Positions 28,444 through 37,100 of a stretch of DNA of 64,000 bases are shown piece after piece. The DNA comes from Streptacidiphilus jiangxiensis (GTDB taxonomy: Bacteria > Actinomycetota > Actinomycetes > Streptomycetales > Streptomycetaceae). Position 1 is the stretch's first letter. Every line of letters starts with the position of its first letter. Under the pieces are notes generated by a model that made no database searches, was not told the DNA's origin, and saw only the letters and a program-made list of their open reading frames with translations. A program made the translations under genes and the position numbers. The stretch covers positions 145,210-209,209 of the forward strand of contig NZ_FOAZ01000020.1 in NCBI RefSeq assembly GCF_900109465.1, in the 5' to 3' direction.

Positions 28444-29957
28444 GCGGGGCCTTCCTTTCTGAGCAGGACGCGGTGGTGCCCGGCGAGCGGGAGAAGGCGG
28501 TGCAGCATCCCGGAGGCGACCTCCAGCGGCAGGACGAGCGCGACGGCCACGGCGGCGGCCAGGCAGCCGGCCGTGGCCCGTACGGCGCCGAGCCGGCGCC
28601 GCTGGTGCGGGTGGGGCAACGCGGCCTCGAACAGCAGCGCGGCCGAGGCGGCGTACTCGCCGGGCAGGTAGACCGGCCGGGAAGCCAGCACGCGCGCCCC
28701 CGGACAGGCGCGGCGCAGCGTCGCCGCGAGCGAGGCGGGAGAGTGGACGTGCCGGTGGAAGGGAGGCAGCAGCGGAAACCAGCGCGAGCCGAACAGGCGC
28801 CCGGCCAGCCCGCCGGTCACCGGTGTCTCCACGCACAGCACGCCGCCCGGCACCAGCAGGTCGACGGCGCGGCGCAGCACGGCCTCGGGGTCGGCGACGT
28901 GCTCGACGACGTGGAACAGGGTGACGGCGTCGTAGCGGTCGCTGGTGCGGAACCGCGCGAAGTCGCCGTCGTGCACGGCGAGCCCGGCGCGGCGCGCCTG
29001 GCCCGCGAGCGCCGGGTCGACCTCGACGCCCTCGCCCTCCGCGCCCGTCGCGGCCAGCGCGCGCAGCAGACCCCCGGTGCCGCAGCCCACGTCGAGGACG
29101 CGCCTGCCCTGGCCGAGTCGGTGGCGGCGGGCAAGCCAGCGGGCTCGCGGCCGGTAGACCAGGCGGGCCACCGCGGGGCTGTCCATGACCGCGGTGACGA
29201 AGGGGAGTTGGGGCTCGGCCAGGATGACCGGCCCGTCGTTGTGCGTGGCCTTGTCCGCTCCGCCGTCCGGCTCCAGCCGGCGGAGGTGACCGCAGTGCGG
29301 GCAGCCGGCGTAGCGGCTCAGCGCGCCGCTGCCGAAGGCGCGGTCGGTGGCGGTGAACGCTTGCCGGTCGTCGACCGGGAGACGGCATCCGGGGCACGGC
29401 TCGTGCCGCGCGCCCGCGTCGCTGCGCAGCAGCACCAGGGCACGCGGGCGCGGCGCGGCGCTCAGCAGCCCGCCCAGCCGGTCCGGCCGCAGCCGGTCCG
29501 CGAACAGGCCGCGCCACTGCGCGAGGCTCAGGCCGCCCGGTCCGATGCGGCGGAAGCCGAACTCGCGGACCAGGTGCTGGGCGAGCCGCGGTCCGGTCAC
29601 GCACAGGCTGGTACGGGCCTGCGGCAGGGCCGCCTCGAACAGCAACCGCGCCGTCCCGCGACCCCGGAACGCGGGGTGGACGTAGAGACCCGCGAGCTCC
29701 TGGGTGACGCCGTCGCGGTGCGGGACGCACAGCAGCCACCCGGCGGTCTCCCCGGACGCGGTGGTGGCCAGCAGCAGCCGGCCGGTGTCGCAGGCGCGAG
29801 CGAGCTGGGCGCGGCTGCGCGGGGCGAGGGCGGGATCGTCGCGCAGGGTGCGGTGGACGGTGGCCACCAGCGCCTGGCGGCGGTGCGGTTCGGCGGGTGC
29901 CGCGCTTACGGTGAGGGGTTCCGGTGCCGTGACGGGTGCGTGGCGGGGCGGGTTCAT
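28440..29957 (-). CDS. GNAT acetyltransferase / zinc ribbon / methyltransferase fusion
   Basis: 505 residues with three parts. Residues about 25-140 form a GNAT domain (LYVHPAFRGRGTARLLFEAA is the acetyl-CoA loop). Two CxxC pairs (C188/C191 and C219/C222) form a probable zinc ribbon. Residues about 285-440 are a class I SAM methyltransferase (VLDVGCGTG at 287-295, FHVVEHVADPEAVLRRA). A hydrophobic C-terminal segment (AAAVAVALVLPLEVASGML) may anchor it to the membrane. The methyltransferase part resembles those of lipid and natural-product glycan pathways. I do not know a characterised protein with this order of domains. Overlaps neighbours by 4 nt each. Confidence 0.82.
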   Translation of the reverse strand: MNPPRHAPVTAPEPLTVSAAPAEPHRRQALVATVHRTLRDDPALAPRSRAQLARACDTGRLLLATTASGETAGWLLCVPHRDGVTQELAGLYVHPAFRGRGTARLLFEAALPQARTSLCVTGPRLAQHLVREFGFRRIGPGGLSLAQWRGLFADRLRPDRLGGLLSAAPRPRALVLLRSDAGARHEPCPGCRLPVDDRQAFTATDRAFGSGALSRYAGCPHCGHLRRLEPDGGADKATHNDGPVILAEPQLPFVTAVMDSPAVARLVYRPRARWLARRHRLGQGRRVLDVGCGTGGLLRALAATGAEGEGVEVDPALAGQARRAGLAVHDGDFARFRTSDRYDAVTLFHVVEHVADPEAVLRRAVDLLVPGGVLCVETPVTGGLAGRLFGSRWFPLLPPFHRHVHSPASLAATLRRACPGARVLASRPVYLPGEYAASAALLFEAALPHPHQRRRLGAVRATAGCLAAAVAVALVLPLEVASGMLHRLLPLAGHHRVLLRKEGPA

Positions 29958-30928
29958 CGAGGGTCTCCCGGGGTGCGCACGACGAGGACGAGGAGGCTGC
30001 GGAAGTAGCGGACCCGGTCGCCCACCAGCAGCGAGCGCCGGAGACGGTCGTCGGGCTTGAAGCGGTCGGCGAGGTCGGCGGGGACGTCCAGACGTCGGTG
30101 CCGTGAGCCGGCCAGCACTCGGGCGCCCGGCGCGGCGGTGCGGGCGACCTCGGTGAGCAGCGCGTGCCAGCCGGGCCGGGTGACCCAGTCGGCGATGTTC
30201 GACAGGGCGAACCGGTCGACGCCGGCGTCGGGTTGGTCGCGGAGGTGATGGCGCAGGTCGGTGTGGACCAGCTGGATGCGGTGCGCGTGGGCGGACAGGG
30301 CCGGGTAGAGCTCCTCCGGCGGACAGGGCAGCAGCTCAGCCCTCTCGCCCGCGGCGTGACGACGCGTCAGCAGGGCCGAGCGGTCCGGGGACCGCCAGGC
30401 GAGGGGCCGCCACAGCGGAGCCCCGGCGGTGGCGAGGCGCGGGACGGCCCCCTGCCAGACCAGCCCAGCGGTGATCATTCGGGCGTTCCGGTCCCAGAAG
30501 ACGCGAGTGCCGACCGGGAGCGCGGGCCGTACCTCGTGGTAGGCGGCCAGGGCCGCATCGGGGTCCGGGGCGAGGCCGAGCAGGTCGCGGAACCCCGGGT
30601 ACGGCAGCTGCATGGCGGCGGTGCGCTTGAGTTCGGTCAGGTGGAGCTGGGCGGCGGACAGGTCGACGGCGGTGACCCGCCCGGGGGCGCGGCCCAGCAG
30701 CGCGAGCGGGATGTCGCCCCCGGAGGCGAGCGTGACCACGTGCTGGCCGGGGGCGACCGCGAGCGCGGTGTCGACGGTGCGCGGGTCCTCCAGCGTCGCC
30801 GAGAAGGCCACCGGGCTGACCAGCGCGTTGAGGCGTCGGTACAGGCGTCGCGAGGCCCGGAGCCGGTCGGGTCCGTGGTACCGCAGAGGCTGCGGGACGG
30901 TGGGCTCCGGTGTGGTGTCGGGTCTCAT
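29954..30928 (-). CDS. DUF3419 protein, BtaA-like aminocarboxypropyl transferase
   Basis: 324 residues from ATG 30928. The SAM site VVTLASGGDIPLALL (64-78) followed by VDLSAAQLHLTELK (88-101) is the signature of DUF3419, whose known member BtaA transfers the 3-amino-3-carboxypropyl group of SAM to diacylglycerol in betaine-lipid synthesis. The C-terminal SNIADWV block also fits the family. It is shorter than typical BtaA (about 400) and there is no BtaB methyltransferase next to it, although the GNAT/methyltransferase fusion could take that role. An acceptor with a hydroxyl on a terpenoid or lipid is inferred. Coupled by 4 nt on both sides. Confidence 0.8.
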   Translation of the reverse strand: MRPDTTPEPTVPQPLRYHGPDRLRASRRLYRRLNALVSPVAFSATLEDPRTVDTALAVAPGQHVVTLASGGDIPLALLGRAPGRVTAVDLSAAQLHLTELKRTAAMQLPYPGFRDLLGLAPDPDAALAAYHEVRPALPVGTRVFWDRNARMITAGLVWQGAVPRLATAGAPLWRPLAWRSPDRSALLTRRHAAGERAELLPCPPEELYPALSAHAHRIQLVHTDLRHHLRDQPDAGVDRFALSNIADWVTRPGWHALLTEVARTAAPGARVLAGSRHRRLDVPADLADRFKPDDRLRRSLLVGDRVRYFRSLLVLVVRTPGDPR

Positions 30929-31821
30929 CGTCGTCCCTCGGGTCGGGCCGCGCCCCGGGCGGAGGCAGCGCTGGGGGCAGCGGCACGGGTGGCGTTCGCG
31001 GCGAGGGCGGCGAGCAGGCGCGGCCCCCGGTAGAGCGCGCGGTGGCCGCAGCGTTCGACGAGGCAGCCGTCCGGGTCGCCGAGCCCGAAGAAGTCGACGT
31101 AGGCGGGGCCGCCACCCTCGCGGCGGACCAGCACGTTCGGCAGGTACAGGCCGCGCCGGTCGGCGCGCGGGACCAGATCCAGACCGATGCCGTCGCGGTC
31201 GGCCATGAGCTGGGCCAGGCACAGCAGCACGGCGACCGCGGCGGCGGTGGCCGGATCGGGTTCCGCCGGAGCGAGCCGGACGGCCCGCGGGCCGGCGTCC
31301 TGCTGGAGCAGCGCGGGCACGTCGGCGACGCCCAGGTCCGGGAAGGACGCCACGGTCGGCCGGGACGGCTCCGGGACCAGCCCGAGTACCGGCCCATCGC
31401 CGAACGCGGCGGACACCACCATCCGCCGAAGACCGCCGGGCAGGCCGGGAACGGTGTGGCGCACGGCGGCTTCCGCCGTCTCCCGGGTGACCGTGCCGAG
31501 AACCGCGACGGCGCGGTCGTGCCCACGACGCAGCCGGTCCGCGCGCGCCCGGTCCGGCCGGAACGGGTTGTCCGGCCATGGCGCCCGGCGCAGCGGCGCG
31601 GCCCAGCGCGGCTCGCGGAGCCCGCCTCCCGGAGCCGACCCCGACCGGGTCCGCAGGGCGCGCCGAAGGTCGTCCACCGCGAGGAACTTGACGACCAGTC
31701 CGCACGCGAGACGCCCGAGGTAGGCGGTGGTGCCAGGCTGCCGCAGGGGCAGCGCGACCGTCACGGCCTGCGGGCCGGACGCCTCGATCACGGCGCGCAC
31801 TCGCAGCGGGTCCGGCGTCAT
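30925..31821 (-). CDS. Hypothetical protein, possibly degenerate kinase fold
   Basis: 298 residues starting MTPDPLRVR. I do not recognise a family with certainty. The C-terminal part has DRRGLYLPNVLV (221-232) then YVDFFGLG (241-248), spaced like the catalytic loop (HxDxxxxN) and DFG-type metal motif of kinase-like folds, but the HxD is not intact. VVKFLAVDD near residue 43 could match a nucleotide-lobe strand. It may be a pseudokinase or an aminoglycoside-kinase-like protein phosphorylating an intermediate. It is translationally coupled to both neighbours in the terpenoid operon, so it must belong to the pathway. Confidence 0.6.
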   Translation of the reverse strand: MTPDPLRVRAVIEASGPQAVTVALPLRQPGTTAYLGRLACGLVVKFLAVDDLRRALRTRSGSAPGGGLREPRWAAPLRRAPWPDNPFRPDRARADRLRRGHDRAVAVLGTVTRETAEAAVRHTVPGLPGGLRRMVVSAAFGDGPVLGLVPEPSRPTVASFPDLGVADVPALLQQDAGPRAVRLAPAEPDPATAAAVAVLLCLAQLMADRDGIGLDLVPRADRRGLYLPNVLVRREGGGPAYVDFFGLGDPDGCLVERCGHRALYRGPRLLAALAANATRAAAPSAASARGAARPEGRR

Positions 31822-32840
31822 CGTGTGCCCTCGGGACGCAGTTCCGCCGGGGCCGCGCGCCAGCCGGGGATCGCGCGCGCGGCGTTGTCCCGTGCCTCGG
31901 CCCAGATCCGGTGCAGCCGCGCGGTCAGCTCGACGGCCGTCGCCGCGCCGGTCGGCCCAGCTGGCGTCAACGCGTCCAGCGGGACGGGGGCGTCGGCGTA
32001 GACGTACGGGCCGGGGTCGGCGTAGGCCAGGCGCAGCCGGGCGGCGGCCCGAAGCGCGGAGCGCGGTCCGGGCAGCCGGGAGGCGAGCAGATGGGCGTCC
32101 CGCACGCCGTAGACCATCGGCACCAGGTGCACCGGGCGTCCGCCGGGCTCGGCCGCCCTGGCCCGCAGCAGCAGTCGGACCAGGTGTCCGGCGCCCGGGC
32201 GCCAGGGCGCGTCCTGCTGCAGCGAGCCGCTCGGGAACAGGTGGACGCCGCCGCCCTCGCCCGCGATCAGCCGTGCCGCACAGGCGAGTTGGGCGGCGTT
32301 GGCGCGGCGGGCGGCGAAGTCGTCGCGGACCGGCCAGACCGCCTGCTCCACCGCCGCCAGCGTGCGGTCCCGCACGCCGCGCGGCGCCGGCCCCCCGCCT
32401 CCGGTGCGGGCCAGCGGCAGCACCATCCGGGCCAGGTGCGGGCCCACCGAGGCGACGAAGTCGCCGGCCAGGAAGTACACGTCCTCGCGCACCAGGAGCG
32501 CGTTGAACAGGGCGGGCTCCAGCCCGCAGGCGTGGTTGCCGAAGGCGAGGAAGGGCTCCTCGGCCAGCACCTGCCAGGTGCGCGGGTGCATCTCGTAGCG
32601 TGGTCGGACACCCCACTCTTCCAGCATCCGCCGCGAGCCCGCGCCGATGCCGTGGGCGCCGACGTCCGCGTCGTAGCGCAGCAGCGCCGTGCACAGCGCC
32701 CGCACCGGCACGAGGTTCTCCAGCGCCGCCGCGCCCGCCCTGGCCAACGGCCCTCGTTGCGTCGCTCGCTGGTAGGCGTTCGCGGCCTCGCGCAGCCCGC
32801 CCCGCCGGAACACGTCGATCAGCGCGTCGGTGGTCTTCAT
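31818..32840 (-). CDS. PlsC-like acyltransferase with altered motifs
   Basis: 340 residues starting MKTTDALIDVF; a longer in-frame extension upstream is not needed. The LPLAT fold is suggested by GNHACGLEP (101-109) in the place of the NHxxxxD catalytic motif and LFPSGS (201-206) in the place of FPEGTRS. The Asp is replaced by Glu, and the Glu by Ser, so activity on a glycerol phosphate is uncertain. Other acyl acceptors (ornithine lipids, amino alcohols) are possible. It is the second gene of the operon, overlapping both neighbours by 4 nt. Confidence 0.75.
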   Translation of the reverse strand: MKTTDALIDVFRRGGLREAANAYQRATQRGPLARAGAAALENLVPVRALCTALLRYDADVGAHGIGAGSRRMLEEWGVRPRYEMHPRTWQVLAEEPFLAFGNHACGLEPALFNALLVREDVYFLAGDFVASVGPHLARMVLPLARTGGGGPAPRGVRDRTLAAVEQAVWPVRDDFAARRANAAQLACAARLIAGEGGGVHLFPSGSLQQDAPWRPGAGHLVRLLLRARAAEPGGRPVHLVPMVYGVRDAHLLASRLPGPRSALRAAARLRLAYADPGPYVYADAPVPLDALTPAGPTGAATAVELTARLHRIWAEARDNAARAIPGWRAAPAELRPEGTR

Positions 32841-33943
32841 GCGCCTCTCCGGTCGGCGGGTGCGACGGCGCTGCGTCCCCGTAGCAGCAACGCGGCCCAC
32901 GCGTTGCCGGGCGTCCTGCCCGCGCTCCCGGGGGCGCCGGCCGCGTGGGACGGTGCGTCAGATCGGGCGGCGGCCCGCAACCGCGAAGCGGCCCGCCCCA
33001 CCGTGCTCAGCAGCAGGAACACGTGGGCCTCGTCCACCACGCGGCGGGCGGCACGGGGTCCGTGCACCCCGGCCAGCCGGGCCTGGGCTGCCGCCAGGCG
33101 CTCGACGAGTCCGGCCGGGTCGCAGGCGCCGACGCCCGGCAGGGTGGCGATACCCAGCGCGGCGTCGGCGTCCCGGTCGTGGTGGTCGTCGCACAGTTGC
33201 AGGGCGGCGCCCAGTTCGGCGACGGCGGCTCGTTCCTGAGCCCCCATCCGCGGCCGGGCGAGGGAGAACAGGACGGTGAGTGTCGCCGCGCCCTTGCCCC
33301 AGGTGACCTCCTCCAGTTCGGCCCGGGTCACCAGCGGCGAGGTCTGGCGGGCGGAGCGGCACTGGTAGTAGTGCACGGCGGTCAGGGCCGCGTAGAGCGG
33401 GTCGTCGGGACGGCGCCCCAAGCGCCGCTCCAGGGTGTGGAACAGGTCACCGGCCAGGGCCTCCAGCGGGCCGGCCGGGGTCCACGGCCGATGGGCGAAG
33501 AGGAGGCCCGCACGCTCGGCGAAGCCAGTGCCCGCAGAATCGTCCAGGAGATCGTCGTACAGGCGCGCGAACGCGCAGCCGAGGGCGGTCACCTCGGCCG
33601 CGTGCCGGGTGAACGGCACGCCTGACGCCCGGCAGTAGGCGGCCACCAGGTGGCCGCCCTTGGCGCTCCACGCCCTCAGCGTGGCGTGCAGCCCGGCGTG
33701 GACGGTGTCCGTGTCCGGCTGCCGCGCCAGGACCGGGGCCACCGCCCGGTCGAACGCCCGGCCGCAGGCACCCGCGTCGCGTGCCGCCGCGAGCAGTACT
33801 GCGGGCGCCGCCCGCAACCCCCGCAGGGTGCTGCGGACTTGTGGGGGCCCGCCGCGACCGGCGGGCCCGCGCCCGGGAAGGGCGGCCCGGCACGATCGGT
33901 GTGGCGGACGTATGGGAGAAACAGCGGACGGCTGCTGGGGCAC
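32837..33943 (-). CDS. Class I isoprenoid-synthase-like protein 3 (first gene of operon)
   Basis: 368 residues if started at the GTG at 33943, which follows GGAAGAGG by nine bases; the exact start is uncertain and the first ~35 residues are Pro/Arg-rich. LYDDLLDD at 128-135 is a near-canonical first metal motif. The second is QLCDDHHDRDAD (249-260), preceded by WGKGAATL. The pattern matches the protein at 26673. A run of helices follows each motif, as in squalene/phytoene synthase-like or DUF2600-like enzymes. Its promoter should lie in the repeat-containing gap 33944-34189. Confidence 0.7.
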   Translation of the reverse strand: MPQQPSAVSPIRPPHRSCRAALPGRGPAGRGGPPQVRSTLRGLRAAPAVLLAAARDAGACGRAFDRAVAPVLARQPDTDTVHAGLHATLRAWSAKGGHLVAAYCRASGVPFTRHAAEVTALGCAFARLYDDLLDDSAGTGFAERAGLLFAHRPWTPAGPLEALAGDLFHTLERRLGRRPDDPLYAALTAVHYYQCRSARQTSPLVTRAELEEVTWGKGAATLTVLFSLARPRMGAQERAAVAELGAALQLCDDHHDRDADAALGIATLPGVGACDPAGLVERLAAAQARLAGVHGPRAARRVVDEAHVFLLLSTVGRAASRLRAAARSDAPSHAAGAPGSAGRTPGNAWAALLLRGRSAVAPADRRGA

Positions 33944-34189
33944 GGGCACGCACCTCTTCCGTGATGTCGACCGGCCCGGTCCGGCACCGTGTGCCACGGA
34001 GGCGACGCGCGGTGCGGTGACCGGGACCCGCCCATCACAGCGCGCCGCCGGGCTCGGACGGGAACACGGTCACGTCCGACTCGGACGCTCTCGGACGCTC
34101 TCGGACGTCCGGCGTCCGGCGTCCGGCGTCCGGCGGGACGGTGCCCCGGTGTTCGGCGGCGCTGCGTTCGGCGGCCCGGCCGCGACGGC
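33944..34189. repeat. Operon upstream region with short tandem repeats
   Basis: Between the first operon gene and the stop of the CHAT gene. Around 34080-34136 it holds TCGGACGCTC repeated twice, then GTCCGGC repeated about four times in tandem. The upstream half should carry the promoter of the terpenoid operon. No gene is supported. Confidence 0.6.
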
Positions 34190-37100
34190 TCACACGCCGA
34201 AGTGCAGATACGCCGCCCACAGCCGGGGGTTGGTCGGGTAGCGGTCACGCAGCGCCCGGACGCCGTGGTGGACCGCCTCGGCCGGGGTCCGGCCGGGCTC
34301 GGTCAGCAGCGGGTAGAGGGCGGAGGCGACCTCGTGCGACCAGTCGTCCCCGACCGGCCACAACGTGCCGATGACATGCCGGAAGCCGGCCAGTTGCAGG
34401 GCGGCGGCGATGTGCAGCGACTCGTCGGGCAACCGCGCGCCGCCGTAGGCACTGCGGCACGAGGACAGGTAGGCGAGGTGAGCCCCGGTCAGCCGGCCCT
34501 GCACCAGGTCCCGTACCGAGAGCGGTCCGTCGGGCAGCAGCAGGGCGCTCGCGGACGGGTCGGCCGGATCGGTCAGGCAGTGGCAGGCGAAATGCGCCCA
34601 ACTCGCCGCGACCAGTGCCTCGGACACCGCCGCCCGCGTCGCGGCGGCGTCGAGGAGGGGTGCGCGCACGGGCCGGCCGGCCGCACGCAGGTGGGCGTGC
34701 ACGGCCTCGGCCTCCGGGGCAGCATGGGGGAGCGAGCGCTCACCGGGCACCTCGGTGACCCCGACCGCGAGCGCCGGTCCGGCGGCGGCGCCGAGGGAAC
34801 CGGCCTGCTCCGGCGTGCGATCGTCGGCGGCGTGCGCCAGGACCCGCAGCGTCGGGGCGTACGAGGAGACCACGCGGTCCAGCACACTCGCCCCGACTTC
34901 GTCCGGGCCGTCCGCTCCGGCCGCGTGCAGCGGCAGCAGCGCGAGCGGGCCGGTCGGCACCCAGGTGACCCGTGGCCAGGCCGCTCCGGGCGGGGGCGGG
35001 CCGATGGCCCCGAGCGCGTCCAGGACCGGTTCGGCGACTCTCGTCCACAGGCCGGCGAGGACCGCGCGCAGCTTGCGCGACGTGTCCCAGTCGTCCGCGT
35101 CCACGGCGTCCAGCATGGTGTTCGCCCACGCCACGGCGTCGGCATGGGTGAGCTCGGGCAGGGGCACAGGCGTCACCGCGCCGTCGTCGGCCACCAGCAG
35201 GGCGGCGCAGCCGTGCCGGGAGGCGTTGACCACCGCCACGACGCCGCCCTTCGGCGCGGTGGGCCGCGCAGGCGTCCCTGCGGCCTCGGGACCTGCCAGA
35301 TCCTGCCAGGCGCGGGCGGCGGCGCGCCGCGGCGCCCAGGGGTCGGCCGTGCTGAGCGGGTGCAGCGGTCCCCCGAAGGGGTCCGCCAGCGGCGCGACAT
35401 CGGTGCTCAGCACACGGCGGAAGTCCTCCAGGCGGTCCGTGGCCGTGCCGCTCTGCGGCCGGTAGTCCAGGCCCTGACCGAGCAGCACCCCGCGGGAGCG
35501 TTCGAGCAGGTCGACGGCGCGGGCCGGGTCCCCGAGCCGCAGGGCCACCGCCGCGGCGTCGGCTCCGAGCCCGGTGAGCCGGCGCAGCTGGGCCTGCGCG
35601 CTCACCCGGGCCAGGGCCCGGTGGGCGACCTGCGACAGCAGCGCGATCGCCCGTTCGTAGGCGGCCTGGGCCGCCGTCAGGTCTCCCCGCCGGACCTCGC
35701 ACTGCGCCTGGGCCTGCGCGGCAGCGGCCCGCCACAGCGGGGTGGCGGTGTCGCTGTCGGCACACTCGGCGTAAGCGCGGACCGCCTCCTCGGCCGCGTC
35801 TTCGGCGCCGCCGTCCGGCTCGGCCTCCGCGGCCCGGTCCAGCGCGCGGGCGAGGTTCAGCAGATAGCCGGCCCGCGCGGGATCTCTGGGCAGCGCGGCG
35901 TCGACGGCCAACCGGCCCAGCGCCAGCGCCTCCGTCAGATCCTCGGGGGCACCAGCGAGTCGGTGGCGCGCGAGCAGCGGGCCCACCAGGTTGGACCGGA
36001 ACCCGGCCAGCTGCGGGGAGGCGTCCCCGGCCGCGTCCAGGCAGGCCCGGCCGCAGGTGATGGCCGCGTTCAGGTCGTTGGGCGCGTCGGTGAGTTCGTG
36101 ACGGCGGAACAGTGCCAGGCCGAGGTCGGCGAGGTGACCGGCGTAGGCGGGGCCGTCCGATCCGGCGGCATTGGCCGCCTCGCCGTGGGCGGCGATGGCC
36201 CGGTCGATGTCGCGCGGGTCGCCGACCGCCTCGAAGCGGCGGATCAGCAGTGCTCCCAGGTTGGCCAGGGCCAGTTCCCGGCGGGCGGCCGCACGCGAGG
36301 GGGCGGCGATCGAGGCGCGGACCAGCCCAATGGCCTCGTCGAGGTCGCCGACCTCGCGGTCGACCTCGAACCTGACCCGCAGGGCGTTGGCGAGGTTGTG
36401 CAACCGCGACGGGCGGGCGGTGGCCGTCTCGGGGGTGAGCGCGGCGGACCTCCGGGCCAGGGCCACGGCCTCGTCGAGCTGCCGCCGGTCGCCGGCGCGG
36501 TCGAAGGTGCGCAGCAGGGCCAGGCTGACCAGGGACGCGGTGCGTGCCTCCGGCGCGCCGCCGCGCGCAGACGCGGCCAACGCGGCCCGGCCGAGCGTCA
36601 GCGCCAGCTCCAGGTCGGCGGCCCGGCCGGTCGCGTCGTAGCGGGTGCGCAGCAGCGAGCAGAGCCGCCCCAGGTGCCGCGTCCGGCGCGGGCCGGCCCC
36701 GGCCAGCCGCACCGCCCGGCGCGCCGCGAGGACGCCACGGGCCAGGTCCCGATGCGAGCCGCCGTGGACGTAGCGCCGCCGCATCGCCTCCGCCAAGCCG
36801 GACTGCACCTCGGCCCGCAGCGCGTCGTCGGGCGCCGCGGCCTGCGCCGCAGCGAGGTGGTGCAGGGCCTCGTCCAGCACGTCCTGGCTGCCGCTGGTCT
36901 CGTACTCGTGCAGCAGGACCACGGCCAGGTTGTACCGGGCTGTGGCGGTCCCCCGGCCCGTCCCGGGTGCCGTCGCGACGGCGCGGCGTGCCCAGGACTG
37001 CGCCGCTGCCAGATCGGGTGCGGACGAACGCCTGCGGTACCGCTCGCGCAGGCACGCGGCCAGGTTCGCGGCCACCGGGAAGAGCACCGGGCCGTCGTCG

